Shown here piece after piece: positions 37,807 through 46,714 of a stretch of DNA of 64,000 nucleotides (its first letter is position 1; the number at the start of each line of letters is the position of its first letter). The translations under genes were made by a program, and so were the position numbers. The DNA is from Flagellimonas yonaguniensis. Lineage in GTDB: Bacteria > Bacteroidota > Bacteroidia > Flavobacteriales > Flavobacteriaceae. The DNA lies in assembly GCF_029193885.1 (NCBI RefSeq), contig NZ_JARFVB010000003.1, positions 248,001 through 312,000 on the forward strand. The letters run 5' to 3'. The notes under the pieces are model-generated. The model ran no database searches and was not told the origin of the DNA. It saw only the letters and a program-made list of their open reading frames with translations.

Positions 37807-38298
37807 ATGATGAAGCTTGAAAAAATAGTGCTTTTGGTCTTTATCTTGGTATTGGGTTCATGCAAAACCGAATCAAAAAAGGCAATTAAAACAGAAACCA
37901 TATCCTTCACAAAAGAAGGGGAACTCTCCATCCTATCCACAGAAGCAGATTCCATTAGGGCCAAGGCCCATTTCGATATTGAAATTGCCGAGACGGAGTA
38001 CGAGACGCAAACGGGGCTCATGTATCGTCCATCCATGCAACTAAAACGTGGTATGCTCTTTATTTTTCCTGATGTAAGTGCCCGTTCCTTTTATATGAAG
38101 AACACCGAATTTCCATTGGACATCATTTACATTGACGAGGGGCAAAAAATCGTCAGCTTTCAAAAAGATGCCCAACCTTACAACGAGAGTAGCCTACCCT
38201 CCAACGCTCCGGCAAAATATGTTTTGGAGATCAATGCTGGGCTTTCGGAACAATTGGGATTACAAGTAGGGGACAGCATCTCATTTTCCCGTAATTAA
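37807..38298 (+). CDS. DUF192 lipoprotein
   Basis: This protein of about 163 residues has a lipoprotein signal (MMKLEKIVLLVFILVLGSCK). The DUF192 core spans about 60-160: ETEYETQTGLMYRPSMQLKRG, MLFIFPDVSARSFYMKN and FPLDIIYIDEGQKIVSF. A TTG at 37792 keeps the frame open but overlaps the lgt stop; ATG at 37807 is preferred. Function is unknown; structures show a small beta-barrel. It lies 4 bp after lgt, and the GNAT gene starts at the base after its stop. Confidence 0.88.
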   Translation: MMKLEKIVLLVFILVLGSCKTESKKAIKTETISFTKEGELSILSTEADSIRAKAHFDIEIAETEYETQTGLMYRPSMQLKRGMLFIFPDVSARSFYMKNTEFPLDIIYIDEGQKIVSFQKDAQPYNESSLPSNAPAKYVLEINAGLSEQLGLQVGDSISFSRN

Positions 38299-38823
38299 AT
38301 GTCAAAGTACCTTCTGGAAAATCAGACTTCGGAACGATTGGTCTTTCGCAGACTGAAACCATCTGATTTTGATGATTGGTTGCCCTTTTACCACAACCCG
38401 AAATCCACACAGTTTTGGGAAGGACTTCCCTCAGACCCCATTGTAGCATGTAGAACACAGTTTGATAGGGTTTTTGAACGCTATGAAAACGATTTGGGTG
38501 GGATGAACGCTCTCGTTTCAAAAGCATCGGGAGAGTTGGTCGGTATTTGTGGTTTGCTCGTCCAAACGGTCGACGACATGCAAGAACTGGAAATCGGCTA
38601 CTCCGTACTTCCCGAATTTTGGTTGCAAGGTTATGCATTCGAAGCGGCCAAAAAATGTAAAGAGTACGCGTTCGAAAACAACTTCGCAAATTCATTGATC
38701 TCCATCATCCATGTGGATAATGTCCCATCTCAAAAGGTGGCACTAAAAAACGGCATGCATTTGGACAAAACCACTACCTACAAGGATAATCCAGTTCATA
38801 TTTTTAGAGTGAACCAAGGATAA
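38299..38823 (+). CDS. GNAT-family N-acetyltransferase (RimJ/RimL-like)
   Basis: This 174-residue protein has the N-acetyltransferase fold: SERLVFRRLKPSDFDDW at the start, SGELVGICGL, and the acetyl-CoA region LEIGYSVLPEFWLQGYAFEAA followed by IHVDNVPSQKVALKNGM. The pattern fits the RimJ/RimL-type subgroup, which acetylates ribosomal protein N-termini or small amines. The substrate is unknown. It directly abuts the DUF192 gene, so it is cotranscribed with lgt. Confidence 0.88.
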   Translation: MSKYLLENQTSERLVFRRLKPSDFDDWLPFYHNPKSTQFWEGLPSDPIVACRTQFDRVFERYENDLGGMNALVSKASGELVGICGLLVQTVDDMQELEIGYSVLPEFWLQGYAFEAAKKCKEYAFENNFANSLISIIHVDNVPSQKVALKNGMHLDKTTTYKDNPVHIFRVNQG

Positions 38824-38853
38824 TCGTATTTTTGAAGCAATACCTTTTGCCTC

Positions 38854-40104
38854 ATGAAACGACCCAAATGCTATGCTATCCTCACACAGAACAATTCCAA
38901 TACCCAGCTATTGATCCAAAACCTGCTCAAGAAACATCCTGTCGAAGGGTTGAGTGAACTTCAACCGTTGAATGGACTTCTTTTTTCACGTTCGGAAATC
39001 AATCGGTACATGGACGAAGAGGAACGTCACGACATCAAAATTTTGACCAAGAATAGCGAGCAACCCTTAAAAACGATGAGCAGCGGGGAACAAAAAAAGG
39101 CACTGCTCAACTATTTACTGCGACAAGACCCCGGTTTTATGGTATTGGTAAATCCATTTGACAATTTGGACGTTGCCACACAATCCCTACTAAAAGGACA
39201 ACTCATCGATATTGCTTCCAGCAAGATCTTGGTGCAATTAGTGAGCAGATTGGATGATATATTGCCCAACACAACAAACTTTTTCAAACTGGATGGCGAT
39301 ACATTGCATCAATATGAATCCCCAGATGCTTTTTGGAATGAAAATGAGCACGATTCCAATGGTTTTGATGGTACAATACCAGCCCCATTATCTCCAATCG
39401 ATGTCGAAATTGAAGAATTGGTCAGTCTAAAAAAGGTATCCGTCAGTTATGATGGCCGCCAAGTACTTGACGAAATTGATTGGACCATAAACAAAGGTGA
39501 ATTTTGGCAACTGATTGGCCCCAATGGAAGCGGAAAATCCACCATCCTTTCCATGATCACAGGAGATAGCCACAAAGGTTACGGCCAAGATCTGACCATT
39601 TTCGGGCATAAAAAAGGGAGTGGCGAAAGTGTTTGGGACCTCAAACAGAAAATCGGCTACTACACCCCTGCCGTTACCAACAAGTTTCGAGGCTATCACA
39701 CACTGGAAAATATGATAATCTCAGGGCTACATGATTCCATTGGGCTTTATGTATTACCAACCGATAGCGAAAAACAACTGGCCAACCAATGGCTGAACCT
39801 TTTACAACTAAGCGATAGAAATAATGATTATTTCCGTGACCTCTCCGTTGGGGACAAACGCTTGGTAATGATGGCCCGTGCCATGGTAAAACATCCGCCA
39901 CTTCTTATCTTGGATGAGCCCACTGCCGGTTTGGATGATGCCAGCGCCAATCTTTTTGTGACCTTGGTCAATAAAATCGCCAAAGAAAGTCATACAGCCA
40001 TTGTTTTTGTGTCGCACAGAAAAGAACCTCATTTGACTCCTCAACACATATTTGAGCTCCACCCATCAAAATCAGGCTCAACAGGTATCAAAATACAATC
40101 TTAA
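38854..40104 (+). CDS. Two-domain ABC ATPase (ModF-like) with degenerate first domain
   Basis: This is a 416-residue protein. The C-terminal ABC domain (about 190-405) is intact: Walker A LIGPNGSGKST, signature-like LSVGDKRLVMMARAM, Walker B LLILDEPTAGLD and a switch histidine in FVSHRKE. The N-terminal domain (about 1-165) keeps a signature (MSSGEQKKALL) and a D-loop, but has no Walker A, and its Walker B reads MVLVNPFDNLD, without the acidic pair. So only one half of each pseudo-dimer can hydrolyse ATP. No membrane subunit is adjacent. Family members such as ModF have unclear roles. Confidence 0.85.
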   Translation: MKRPKCYAILTQNNSNTQLLIQNLLKKHPVEGLSELQPLNGLLFSRSEINRYMDEEERHDIKILTKNSEQPLKTMSSGEQKKALLNYLLRQDPGFMVLVNPFDNLDVATQSLLKGQLIDIASSKILVQLVSRLDDILPNTTNFFKLDGDTLHQYESPDAFWNENEHDSNGFDGTIPAPLSPIDVEIEELVSLKKVSVSYDGRQVLDEIDWTINKGEFWQLIGPNGSGKSTILSMITGDSHKGYGQDLTIFGHKKGSGESVWDLKQKIGYYTPAVTNKFRGYHTLENMIISGLHDSIGLYVLPTDSEKQLANQWLNLLQLSDRNNDYFRDLSVGDKRLVMMARAMVKHPPLLILDEPTAGLDDASANLFVTLVNKIAKESHTAIVFVSHRKEPHLTPQHIFELHPSKSGSTGIKIQS

Positions 40105-40130
40105 GCTAGTCATGTAATTTGATTGAAATT

Positions 40131-40239
40131 TGTCAGTTCGAGTGATTTTGAGAAATGAAAAATCGTATCGAGAACCAGAATTTCAAGCCAAAACCGATTC
40201 TCGATACAAAATCCTTTGGGAATTTTACTCGAATTGACG
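40131..40239. repeat. Palindromic intergenic repeat (TGTCAGTTCGAGTG type)
   Basis: The left arm includes TGTCAGTTCGAGTGATTTTG and TATCGAGAACC. The right arm's reverse complement includes CGTCAATTCGAGTAAAATT and TATCGAGAATCGG. The arms pair over about 45 bp each. It shares the TGTCAGTTCGAG end with the copy at 27692. It lies between the ABC ATPase gene and the glycosyltransferase gene. Confidence 0.75.
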
Positions 40240-40368
40240 GGTTTTGCATAAGAAGCCTTAAAAAACACACAACGAGGAAATATCAATTTACTCAAACACA
40301 ACCATTTAACCAACTCATCTGTTTTTTTGCTATCTTAAAGGGAATTCAACTGTTAACTATTCCCGCAC

Positions 40369-41832
40369 ATGCAAAAAATTAACGTCAAGCCTGGCGCCAA
40401 ACTTGTGGATTACAAGGCATATGGCTCCCTCTACTCCTCTGTTCTGGATTTTATGGAACAGTCCAAAGAACCTATTGACACACTAAAAGACTGTACCATT
40501 TGGATGATAAATTCCACCGCCATTGGAGGTGGAGTTGCTGAAATGCTCCCCAGTCAAATGCGTATTCTACGCGAGCTCGGGGTATCCATTGAATGGCTCG
40601 TGATCGAAGCAAAAAAAGAAGCCTTTTTTGATTTGACCAAACGCATCCACAATGCAATCCATGGAAGCGGCAAGGGTGTTTTCACTGAAGAAGATCGCAA
40701 GATTTATGAAGAAGTCAACCGAAACAACCTTCCCAAGGCATTGGAATTGATCAAAGATGGTGATATTGTGGTGGTTCACGATCCTCAACCTATGCCCTTG
40801 GCTGCCATGATCAAAAAGGAAAAGAGGGTTTCCATTATTTGGAGATGCCATATCGGTTTGGAAGAGGATACTGAGGTTACCGATGCCGTATGGAAGTTTT
40901 TGGAGCCCTACACAAATGATTATGACCATTTCGCATTCAGTCTTCCCTCTTATGTCCCAAAGCCCCTAAAGAACAGAACTTCCATTATTCCTCCCGCTAT
41001 TGATCCCTTGAGCCATAAAAACCGTGAACTGCAATTGCACAAGTGTATTGGTATTTTGTATCAATCTGGGATTTTGGACGACCACAAAGCCATACTCTAC
41101 CACAGATACGAGCATTTGGTCAGAAAAGTAATGCCCGATGGCTCTTTTGATGTGTTGGATGCCGATCAAAACTTGGATTTGATATATCGGCCCATAGTGA
41201 CCGAAATCTCACGATGGGACAGGCTCAAAGGTTTCAAGGAGTTGATGGAGGCATTCATTAAAATGAAGTTGGACAACCGTAAAAATGGAGACCCAAAAAG
41301 CCTGGAATACAAACGCATAGAAATGACCCTTCTGGTTATGGGCGGACCTGACCCTGCGTTTGTGTCCGATGACCCAGAAGGCAAAGAGGTTTTAAAGGAA
41401 TTGACGGAAACCTACAAGAAGGTGGATAAAAGCATGCAGAACGATATTGCCATTTTGCTGTTACCTCTGGACAATCCAAAACAGAATGCTTTGATTGTAA
41501 ATGCGCTTCAGCGCACATCGAGCATCATTGTACAAAACTCCATTCAAGAGGGATTTGGACTTACGGCAACGGAAGCGATGTGGAAAAGAAAGCCTGTACT
41601 GGTGTCAAATGCGGCTGGACTCAAATATCAAGTGGTTCATAACAAAACAGGGCAAATAAATCCCGACCCTACAGATATTGAGAATTTGTCCAAAACATTG
41701 GCTTATATGCTCAATCATCCCAAAGAAAGGGACAAATGGGGTTTTAATGGCCAGCTCAGAGTGATTCAGAACTTTACCTTGTTCAGTCAATTATTATCGT
41801 GGTTGGAGACGTTATCAGCCAACAGAACATAA
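40369..41832 (+). CDS. TreT-like GT4 glycosyltransferase (putative trehalose synthase)
   Basis: This 487-residue glycosyltransferase family 4 protein resembles trehalose glycosyltransferring synthase TreT: WMINSTAIGGGVAEMLPSQM for the acceptor-side domain, IIWRCHIGLEEDTE, and the donor-side stretch VQNSIQEGFGLTATEAMWK, followed by KPVLVSNAAGL. TreT joins glucose to a nucleotide sugar to make trehalose, an osmolyte useful to a marine bacterium. Activity and donor cannot be told from the sequence, so only the family is firm. A terminator follows, shared with secDF. Confidence 0.85.
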   Translation: MQKINVKPGAKLVDYKAYGSLYSSVLDFMEQSKEPIDTLKDCTIWMINSTAIGGGVAEMLPSQMRILRELGVSIEWLVIEAKKEAFFDLTKRIHNAIHGSGKGVFTEEDRKIYEEVNRNNLPKALELIKDGDIVVVHDPQPMPLAAMIKKEKRVSIIWRCHIGLEEDTEVTDAVWKFLEPYTNDYDHFAFSLPSYVPKPLKNRTSIIPPAIDPLSHKNRELQLHKCIGILYQSGILDDHKAILYHRYEHLVRKVMPDGSFDVLDADQNLDLIYRPIVTEISRWDRLKGFKELMEAFIKMKLDNRKNGDPKSLEYKRIEMTLLVMGGPDPAFVSDDPEGKEVLKELTETYKKVDKSMQNDIAILLLPLDNPKQNALIVNALQRTSSIIVQNSIQEGFGLTATEAMWKRKPVLVSNAAGLKYQVVHNKTGQINPDPTDIENLSKTLAYMLNHPKERDKWGFNGQLRVIQNFTLFSQLLSWLETLSANRT

Positions 41833-41847
41833 ACCATCAAAAAAAAC

Positions 41848-41873
41848 AAAGGCCCTTTTTTGAGGGCCTTTAT
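41848..41873. terminator. Bidirectional terminator between glycosyltransferase and secDF
   Basis: The perfect stem AAAGGCCCT / AGGGCCTTT with a TTTTTG loop lies between two convergent genes, with an A tract to the left and T/A residues to the right. Confidence 0.85.
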
Positions 41874-41902
41874 TATAAAGTGTAATATAAAAAAACGAAA
41901 AA

Positions 41903-44869
41903 CTATGCTCCTGTAGCAGCAGCAATTTTCTTCTTTAATGAGTCGAACATCACAGGTGTTGCGATAAATACCGAAGAGTACGTACCCACAATCACACCTA
42001 CGATCATTGCAAACATGAATCCTCTTAGGCTCTCACCTCCAAAGATGAAGATGGCCAACAACACAATCAATGTGGTAAGCGAGGTGTTCAATGTTCTACT
42101 CAAAGTACTGTTCAACGCCAAGTTGATATTTTTACCATTATCCCAACCTTTTAATCCCGTAATTTCACGAATACGGTCGAACACGACCACCGTGTCGTTC
42201 AGGGAGTAACCGATTACTGTCAGGATGGCCGCAATAAAGGCCTGGTCGATTTCCATGTTGAAGGGCATGATGTCCCCTGTCAAAGAGAAGATTCCCAATA
42301 CGATCATTACATCGTGGAATACCGCAATAACGGCACCCAAAGAGAATTGCCATTTTCTAAATCGCAACAGGATATACAGGAAAACAACAGCCAATGAGCC
42401 AATAATGGCCAATACGGCACTCTTTTTAATATCGTCGGCAATGGTTGGTCCCACCTTTCGGTATTTCAACACTCCCAAATCCTCTGCAGTTCCTCCTGGC
42501 TTAAAGTCATCATAACTGGTTCCATCGGGGAAGTATTTTTGAAGATGCGTGAACATTTCGTTCAAAATCTCCGTATCCACCTCTGGTCCGTTTTCCTCAA
42601 ACCTATAATTCGTTGTGATGATAATTTGATTGGCAGCACCAAACGTTTTGGCGTTGGTTCCGCTTCCGAATACCGAATTCAAATCCGCAGCGATCTCCGA
42701 AGGGTTCACAGCATGTTCAAATCGAACCTGATAGGAACGACCTCCCACAAAATCCACACCTTGCTGAAGGCTCTTGGTAGCCAATGAGAAGACACTCACA
42801 GCAATCAAGATACCAGAAACAATGTAAGCTACTTTACGCTTGGACAAGAAATCAATGCTCAAGTTTTTGAACAGGTTTTTGGTAATTCCAGTACAGAAAT
42901 CCAATCGACGGCCTTTCTTGTTCGTATATGCATTGATCATTAAACGAGTCACAAAAATGGCCGTGAACAAGGATGTTACGATACCAATCATCAAAGTAGT
43001 GGCAAAACCTTTGATAGGTCCTGACCCAAATATGAACAGAATGATCGCAGTTAGTCCTGTGGTAATGTTGGCATCCAAGATAGATGACAATGCGTTACCA
43101 AAACCATCGGCGATAGCCTGGGCTTTTCCTTTACCACGATCTAATTCTTCTTTTATCCTTTCAAAAATAAGTACGTTGGCATCCACCGACATACCAATGG
43201 TCAATACGACACCCGCAATACCTGGCAACGTCAATACGGCTCCAAGGCTGGTCAACACACCAAAAATCAATAGAATGTTGAACAATAGCGCGATATCAGC
43301 AAATACCCCTGCTCTACCGTAGTAGAAGATCATCCATACCAATACAAACAGCATCGCTATCACAAAAGACATCAATCCGCTGTCGATAGCTTCTTGACCC
43401 AATGATGGACCAACTACAAAGGAGTCGATGATCTCAGCAGAGGCAGGAAGTTTACCTGCACGCAGTACGTTGGCAATATCCTTGGTTTCATTTACGGTAA
43501 ATGTTCCTGTAATCTCGGAACGTCCTCCAGAAATAGGTCCTGAAGAAACACCTGGTGCGGTGTACACCTTGTTATCCAAAACAATGGCAATACCCGTTTG
43601 GTTATTATAGGCATCACCTGTCAATTCCTCCCACTCTTTCGCACCGCGCGTATTCATCGTCATGCTTACCGCTGGCTTGTTGAATTGGTCAAAGGTGTCC
43701 TGTGCATCGGAAACCACATCCCCACTTATTCTTGGAGTACCTTCCCTATTGGATTTCAGTGCGTACAAATCCGCCACTTCAGCATCTTTGCCCGGACGCT
43801 CCCAAAGGAACTTGGTAAATTGAATATCGTTCGGCAACAACCTTTTGATCTCTGGCATTCTCAAATACTCGCCCAACTCGGCAGTATCGGAAACCATGGC
43901 ACGGGCGATGGCGTGTGTACCGGGGTTGGCAGGAATCAATTTTCCCAATATCGGGTTAACATTCTCTGCCATGTCCAAAGAGTCTTGGGACACATCGGAA
44001 AGTAGGGAATCAATTTCGGATTCTGGCTTGGAAACTTCCTCTTCAGTGGTCACAGGCTCCAAAATCTCTTTCAAACGCTCATTGGCGTTTACCAAAAAGG
44101 TTCCGATACTTTGGTTGCTTTGTGGATATGTTTCCCAGAACTCCAATTGTGCTGTACTGGACAACAACTCTTGGGCTCGTGCAATATCCTTTGCACCGGG
44201 AAGCTCCACTACGATTCTTCCTGAGTTCCCTTCTCTTTGGATGTTTGGTTGGGTTACTCCAAAGCCGTCGATACGCTCACGAAGTACCTCAAATGCAGAA
44301 ACAATGGATTCATCAATCTTTCTTCTGATGATAGGCTTTACCTCATCATCCGTCATTTGGAAATTGATGTCATCGCTGAGTCCCTTATTTGCAAAAATAT
44401 CAGGGGAGGCCAGTTTGGTATCTCCTTTAATATTGTCAAAGGCATCAAAAAACAGCTCCAAATAAGTATCATCACTATTGGTTGATGCTTCATCGGCATC
44501 GGCCAATGCTTTGTTGAAAACTGGATTTTTGGTATTGTTGGCCAAGCCTTTCAAGATATCCTTCACGGAAATCTGCAAGGTAACGTTGATCCCTCCTTTA
44601 AGGTCCAATCCCTTGTTCAACTCTTTAGTCTTGGCTTCCTCATAGCTCGTAAAGCCCAAAACAGTGTTATCACTGATGGAGTCCAAATACGATGCCCCTA
44701 AAGCTTCACGCTTTGCAACATAATCTTCCTCAGCTTCCGAAATTTGGCTAACTGCATAAGCTTCAGCGTCTCCCTCCAACTTGTTAGTGATGAAAGTATA
44801 AGACAGCTGATAGATGCTCACCAAGCCAAAAAGGATAGCGAAAAGCCTTATAAGTCCTTTATTCTGCAT
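41903..44869 (-). CDS. secDF: Fused SecDF protein-export membrane protein
   Basis: This 988-residue fusion of SecD and SecF pulls exported proteins across the inner membrane using the proton gradient. The SecD half (about 1-640) has a large periplasmic domain and MSVDANVLIFERIKEEL. The SecF half (about 670-988) has VDFVGGRSYQVRF and IGYSLNDTVVVFDRIRE. Both halves contain six transmembrane helices. Separate secD and secF genes are usual outside this phylum; fusion is common here. It has the clearest promoter of the window. Confidence 0.97.
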   Translation of the reverse strand: MQNKGLIRLFAILFGLVSIYQLSYTFITNKLEGDAEAYAVSQISEAEEDYVAKREALGASYLDSISDNTVLGFTSYEEAKTKELNKGLDLKGGINVTLQISVKDILKGLANNTKNPVFNKALADADEASTNSDDTYLELFFDAFDNIKGDTKLASPDIFANKGLSDDINFQMTDDEVKPIIRRKIDESIVSAFEVLRERIDGFGVTQPNIQREGNSGRIVVELPGAKDIARAQELLSSTAQLEFWETYPQSNQSIGTFLVNANERLKEILEPVTTEEEVSKPESEIDSLLSDVSQDSLDMAENVNPILGKLIPANPGTHAIARAMVSDTAELGEYLRMPEIKRLLPNDIQFTKFLWERPGKDAEVADLYALKSNREGTPRISGDVVSDAQDTFDQFNKPAVSMTMNTRGAKEWEELTGDAYNNQTGIAIVLDNKVYTAPGVSSGPISGGRSEITGTFTVNETKDIANVLRAGKLPASAEIIDSFVVGPSLGQEAIDSGLMSFVIAMLFVLVWMIFYYGRAGVFADIALLFNILLIFGVLTSLGAVLTLPGIAGVVLTIGMSVDANVLIFERIKEELDRGKGKAQAIADGFGNALSSILDANITTGLTAIILFIFGSGPIKGFATTLMIGIVTSLFTAIFVTRLMINAYTNKKGRRLDFCTGITKNLFKNLSIDFLSKRKVAYIVSGILIAVSVFSLATKSLQQGVDFVGGRSYQVRFEHAVNPSEIAADLNSVFGSGTNAKTFGAANQIIITTNYRFEENGPEVDTEILNEMFTHLQKYFPDGTSYDDFKPGGTAEDLGVLKYRKVGPTIADDIKKSAVLAIIGSLAVVFLYILLRFRKWQFSLGAVIAVFHDVMIVLGIFSLTGDIMPFNMEIDQAFIAAILTVIGYSLNDTVVVFDRIREITGLKGWDNGKNINLALNSTLSRTLNTSLTTLIVLLAIFIFGGESLRGFMFAMIVGVIVGTYSSVFIATPVMFDSLKKKIAAATGA

Positions 44870-44907
44870 TGATTGTTAATTTTTTAGAAGTTTTCTTAAA
44901 CAGCGTG

Positions 44908-44938
44908 CAAATATATCATTTCCGATAAGATTTGACAA
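44908..44938 (-). promoter_or_regulatory. Promoter of secDF (TTG-N20-TATATTTG)
   Basis: On the minus strand TTG is followed after 20 bp by TATATTTG, an excellent match to the Bacteroidota consensus TTG-N19-TAnnTTTG. It lies 38 bp upstream of the secDF start codon. Confidence 0.75.
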
Positions 44939-44991
44939 TAGAAATTGATGTAATTGCAATTACAGTTGACGGTTATGCTGTTAAAATGAAA

Positions 44992-45068
44992 TTGTCATTC
45001 CGGACAAACCCAGAAATTTCCACACAAATTGATGGTCTATCTCTTCGAGGTCACGTCCGAAATGACAA
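44992..45068. repeat. Palindromic intergenic repeat (TTGTCATTCCGGAC type)
   Basis: TTGTCATTCCGGAC at the left end and GTCCGAAATGACAA at the right end are near-perfect inverted repeats (one mismatch in 14), about 49 bp apart. It lies downstream of mdh, on the secDF side. It resembles the GTCATT-type dispersed palindromes of flavobacteria and may act as the mdh terminator. Confidence 0.75.
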
Positions 45069-45093
45069 TTCAGTTGGTTATTGTCGATATATT

Positions 45094-46020
45094 TTAAACG
45101 TCCAGTAGTCCGTTGGTTTTCTTAACACCTTCGGCACTTTCCTGCATTTTGGCTTTTTCGGCATCAGACAATTCGATCTCAACGATTTTTTCGATTCCGT
45201 TTTTGCCCAAAATCACTGGCACACCGATACAAATGTCGTTCAAGCCGTATTCTCCTTCCAAAAGTGAGGAACATGGGAACATTTTCTTTTGATCACAAGC
45301 AATGGCCTGCACCAAACCGGATACAGCGGCACCGGGCGCGTACCATGCGCTGGTTCCCAACAAACCTGTAAGGGTAGCCCCACCTACTTTGGTCTCTTCC
45401 ACCACCCAGTTCATTTTATCCTCGGACAAGAATTCAGAAACTTTGACACTGTTTCTGGTAGCATGCCCTATCAAAGGAACCATTCCTTTGTCACTGTGCC
45501 CACCGATTACCATACCATCAACATCTGATATTGGCGCTTCCAAGGCCTGGGCCAATCTATACTTGAAACGTGCACTGTCCAAAGCACCGCCCATACCAAT
45601 AATTTTGTTCTTTGGTAGCCCAGTTGCTTTGTGCACCAAATACGTCATGGTATCCATTGGGTTGCTCACCACGATAATAGTCACGTTGGGAGAATGCTCC
45701 AAAAGGCTAGTTGCCACGGTTTTTACAATTCCAGCGTTGATCCCGATCAATTCTTCACGAGTCATACCCGGTTTACGTGGTATTCCCGAAGTGATCACTG
45801 CAATATCACTACCTGCAGTTTTGCTATAATCGCTGGTGCTTCCCGTGATTTTGGTATCAAATCCGTTCAAGGATGCCGTTTGCATTAAGTCCATGGCCTT
45901 TCCTTCGGCATATCCTTCTTTGATATCCAATAAAACTACTTCTGATGCAAAATTTTTCATTGCTATGTACTCAGCACAGCTTGCTCCCACTGCGCCTGCT
46001 CCAACTACGGTAACTTTCAT
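45094..46020 (-). CDS. mdh: Malate dehydrogenase
   Basis: This 308-residue enzyme of the LDH-like MDH group oxidises malate to oxaloacetate with NAD in the citric acid cycle. It has the Rossmann glycines in VTVVGAGAVGASCAEYI, an acidic residue for NAD at VVLLDIKEG, the loop SGIPRKPGMTREELIGINAGI with catalytic arginines, and VIGGHSDKGMVPL with the catalytic histidine. Arginine in the substrate loop (not glutamine) fits malate over lactate. Length is normal. It is a single-gene unit with a -7 promoter motif upstream. Confidence 0.97.
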   Translation of the reverse strand: MKVTVVGAGAVGASCAEYIAMKNFASEVVLLDIKEGYAEGKAMDLMQTASLNGFDTKITGSTSDYSKTAGSDIAVITSGIPRKPGMTREELIGINAGIVKTVATSLLEHSPNVTIIVVSNPMDTMTYLVHKATGLPKNKIIGMGGALDSARFKYRLAQALEAPISDVDGMVIGGHSDKGMVPLIGHATRNSVKVSEFLSEDKMNWVVEETKVGGATLTGLLGTSAWYAPGAAVSGLVQAIACDQKKMFPCSSLLEGEYGLNDICIGVPVILGKNGIEKIVEIELSDAEKAKMQESAEGVKKTNGLLDV

Positions 46021-46045
46021 TTGTATAGATTTAAATTTTAGACAT

Positions 46046-46053
46046 CAAAAATA
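46046..46053 (-). promoter_or_regulatory. -7 promoter element TATTTTTG for mdh
   Basis: An exact TAnnTTTG match on the minus strand, 25 bp before the mdh start. At -33 only a T-rich stretch (TTTTT) is present. Confidence 0.5.
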
Positions 46054-46265
46054 AGGCATTTGACTCAGAAAAAGGCTGACTTTTACCAGTTTTAGAGGCC
46101 TTATTTAACCAAATCATGCAAAGTTGATATACATAAAAAATGCATGGAAACATTTCGATTGAACAGGGGTGTAAACCAAACACAAATTTTTTATCCTTTT
46201 TACGCAATAGATTCCTACAAACTTACGTTCTATTAGTCCCAAAATCATTTTAACCTACTTGACCT

Positions 46266-46637
46266 ATGAAAAAGCTCTTTTCATTGTTGTCCATTGTTGG
46301 CATAATTGCCATAAGCAACTGTACAAGCGTACCAGAGAACCACGACCCCATTCTTGGTATCTGGGCCAAAACCGAATCTTCCAGTATTGAAGGTAAAAGC
46401 ACCAGTACTGTTCGTGAAGAATGGATTTTCAACGATGTATATCTGGGCAGGTATCAAAGATATTCCGACTCCAAATTAATTTTTTACACTGATTTTAAAT
46501 GGTCCCAAGAAAAAGGAACCTATTCCATTACCTATGGGGATCCTCAAGTAACGGATATTACCGTAAGCTTGGAAAAAGCTAAAGAACCAGAACAATTGAC
46601 CCTGGACAATGGCTCGGTCTTCGCCACCAGGGAATGA
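46266..46637 (+). CDS. Small lipoprotein of unknown function
   Basis: This 123-residue protein has a lipoprotein signal (MKKLFSLLSIVGIIAISNCT). The mature region (DPILGIWAKTESSSIEGKST, EWIFNDVYLGRYQRY) has the strand pattern of a small lipocalin-like beta-barrel beginning with a G-x-W motif, which is common in such folds. The family is not certain. It is transcribed alone, converging with the DUF6588 gene over a terminator. Confidence 0.7.
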   Translation: MKKLFSLLSIVGIIAISNCTSVPENHDPILGIWAKTESSSIEGKSTSTVREEWIFNDVYLGRYQRYSDSKLIFYTDFKWSQEKGTYSITYGDPQVTDITVSLEKAKEPEQLTLDNGSVFATRE

Positions 46638-46664
46638 CGTGAAGACTACATATATGAAAATAGG

Positions 46665-46690
46665 AGGCCCCATAATCGGGGCCTTCTTTA
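46665..46690. terminator. Terminator between small lipoprotein and DUF6588 genes
   Basis: AGGCCCC and GGGGCCT form a stem around ATAATC, followed by a T-rich stretch. It lies between convergent genes, 28 bp after the lipoprotein stop. Confidence 0.75.
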
Positions 46691-46714
46691 TTGGTTGATT
46701 GATTTGGTCTTTTT

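Noticed and set aside
40155..40382. 75-codon plus-strand frame upstream of the glycosyltransferase
   Set aside because: It runs through the palindromic repeat and into the next gene. The translation is an artefact of the repeat.
42015..44485. Several frames of 60-206 codons on the plus strand inside secDF
   Set aside because: SecDF is continuous with both catalytic halves intact; the opposite frames have no starts or motifs of their own.
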